This document shows positions 5,723 through 6,535 of a stretch of DNA of 6,535 nt, one piece after another. The translations under genes and the position numbers were made by a program. This stretch comes from Methanomicrobiaceae archaeon UBA436. Lineage in GTDB: Archaea; Halobacteriota; Methanomicrobia; Methanomicrobiales; Methanoculleaceae. Numbering within the stretch: position 1 is the stretch's first letter; every line of letters begins with the position of its first letter. The stretch spans positions 12,924 through 19,458 of the forward strand of contig DAFR01000010.1 in the NCBI GenBank assembly GCA_002497965.1. Reading direction: 5' to 3'. The notes under the pieces were generated by a model. That model was not told the DNA's origin. It saw only the letters and a program-made list of their open reading frames with translations, and searched no databases.

Positions 5723-6137
5723 GCCAGAGATGAAATCAATTAAGATCGCAACAGGGGTAAAGGATCAACTCGACCATCTCAAGATACATCCCCGTGAGAC
5801 CTACAGCGATCTCATCTCCAGGTTGGCCTCCCAGGCGCAAACAGAGTTGCCTCCATGGCAAATCCCTCTTATTCATGTCAGGATCAATGGAGTCATCCGG
5901 GAACTCAAGCACCCTATCGAGATCTCGGTTGAGATGGATGAAGGGGAGTATATCCTGTATAATCACGAGTACCGACTACTGGTCGTCGCCCCGGATCTCT
6001 CTGAAGGTTTGAAGGACATTATCGACGAGTTTGAGGAAAACTGGAACGATTTCGTTCTTCAGGATGAGAGTGCTTTACTTGGAGGTGCTCGCGACCTGAG
6101 GAGGAAGTTCATCGCACTCGTACCCGGAGAGACCTGA
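5721..6137 (+). CDS. Probable antitoxin: ribbon-helix-helix-like N-terminus with a second C-terminal domain
   Basis: From ATG 5721 the protein has 138 residues. Residues 4-36 (KSIKIATGVKDQLDHLKIHP, then RETYSDLISRLASQAQ) resemble the short VapB-like/DUF7557 ribbon-helix-helix proteins of archaea, with a beta strand followed by two helices and the typical KIHPRETYSDLI block. A separate domain covers about 47-135. It begins with strands (IPLIHVRINGVIRELK, then ISVEMDEGEYILYNHEYRLLVVAPDL) and ends in an acidic helix (EGLKDIIDEFEENWNDFVL) and a final basic helix (ARDLRRKFIALV). This layout, with a strand pair then an acidic helix, is reminiscent of HicB-type neutralising domains, but I cannot assign it firmly. 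GTG 5703 is in frame but lies within the palindrome upstream of the predicted transcript start, so ATG 5721 is preferred; ATG 5730 is also possible. The partner gene starts two bases after the stop. G+C is near half, well below the upstream genes. Confidence 0.72.
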   Translation: MPEMKSIKIATGVKDQLDHLKIHPRETYSDLISRLASQAQTELPPWQIPLIHVRINGVIRELKHPIEISVEMDEGEYILYNHEYRLLVVAPDLSEGLKDIIDEFEENWNDFVLQDESALLGGARDLRRKFIALVPGET

Positions 6138-6139
6138 TC

Positions 6140-6415
6140 GTGCCTCGAAAAAACAAGACCATCGTACGCCGTCTCATGAAGAAGGGGTTCGATGCCAGGA
6201 TGTCAAAACATATCAAACTGGTGTTTAGCTACAACGGTTGTGACACAGGAATCCGTACATGGATTTCCCATGGCACAAAGGAGATTAGCGACCAGTTGCT
6301 TTCTCGTATGGCGGAACAACTCAATCTCTCCCGGCAGCAATTCCTTGATCTCATCGACTGCCGACTCGATGAAGCGGGGTTGATTGCAGTATATAAGGAG
6401 ATGCACCTATTATGA
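6140..6415 (+). CDS. Probable HicA-like toxin (mRNA interferase family)
   Basis: This 91-residue basic protein starts at GTG two bases after the upstream stop; GGAGAG about nine bases before the GTG could serve as ribosome-binding site. The plan resembles HicA-like double-stranded RNA-binding-fold toxins: helix TIVRRLMKKGF (7-17), then SKHIKLVFSYNG (22-33) in the place of the HicA GSH strand, with H24 as candidate catalytic His. Next is a strand with a second His, GIRTWISHGTKEI (37-49), then QLLSRMAEQLNLSRQQFLDLI (52-72), corresponding to the HicA C-terminal helix where the sequence usually runs to IL-x-x-x-x-L-S-x-x-x-F. HicA toxins cleave mRNA independently of ribosomes; that activity here is inference. 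HicB usually follows HicA, whereas here the candidate antitoxin comes first. The preceding Ser-Lys replaces the usual Gly-Ser before His. It could instead be a non-toxic relative. Confidence 0.65.
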   Translation: MPRKNKTIVRRLMKKGFDARMSKHIKLVFSYNGCDTGIRTWISHGTKEISDQLLSRMAEQLNLSRQQFLDLIDCRLDEAGLIAVYKEMHLL

Positions 6416-6535
6416 CGCTGGACGTATCGACTGAATGGGGAGGCGCTCTTTGACCAATCTCCTGGAGTTTGATACGGATTGCCGCATCCCGGACCTTGCG
6501 CGTCACACCATCGCCTCCTTGCCGATGTAGTCGTA
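6416..6535. other. Terminal segment without a supported gene
   Basis: An ATG at 6412 overlaps the toxin stop (ATGA) but its frame closes after 13 codons (TGA at 6451-6453). A second + strand frame, ATG 6435 to a TAG at 6528-6530, encodes 31 residues with no recognised similarity. On the minus strand a frame entering from the right edge ends at a TGA (6505-6503) after YDYIGKEAMV. It could be the tail of a gene beyond the window, but ten residues do not allow a call. Confidence 0.4.

Overview
The window is archaeal. A Cbf5-type pseudouridine synthase, a Nop5/Nop56-family protein and a fibrillarin lie within about 4.5 kb, and the tRNA-Ser does not encode its CCA. Shine-Dalgarno motifs match an archaeal 16S 3' end, and TATA-like boxes sit at archaeal spacing. 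High G+C, hemD, an archaeal TctA/DUF112 protein and a DUF1614 protein suggest a methanogen of the Methanomicrobiales, perhaps Methanoculleus-like. The genus is inferred from style, not from a search.

Left part (1-1894): the last 37 codons of a probable CPBP-family membrane protease enter on the + strand. Everything else here is on the minus strand: hemD (uroporphyrinogen-III synthase), then cbf5 six bases later, then tRNA-Ser(GGA) just beyond cbf5 with an AT-rich promoter of its own.

Middle (1895-5459): + strand genes leave a 92-base divergent region. The order is an orphan TctA/DUF112-like membrane protein, an unusually short Nop5, fibrillarin (4-base overlap with nop5), and a DUF1614 membrane protein. 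Cbf5 (H/ACA guide complex), and Nop5 with fibrillarin (C/D guide complex), put key enzymes of both archaeal RNA-guided modification systems side by side.

Right part (5460-6535): after about 260 bases with no gene I can support comes a two-gene cassette with clearly lower G+C. The first gene has a ribbon-helix-helix-like N-terminus and looks like an antitoxin; the second is a small HicA-like protein. This looks like a transferred toxin-antitoxin module. A near-perfect 11-base inverted repeat spans its TATA edge, predicted transcription start and ATG, as expected of an autoregulatory operator. The last 120 bases hold no gene I can support.

A pattern across the window: four genes (hemD, nop5, DUF1614, antitoxin) have a TATA-like six-base core centred 27.5 bases before the A of the chosen ATG. 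This predicts leaderless or nearly leaderless mRNAs.
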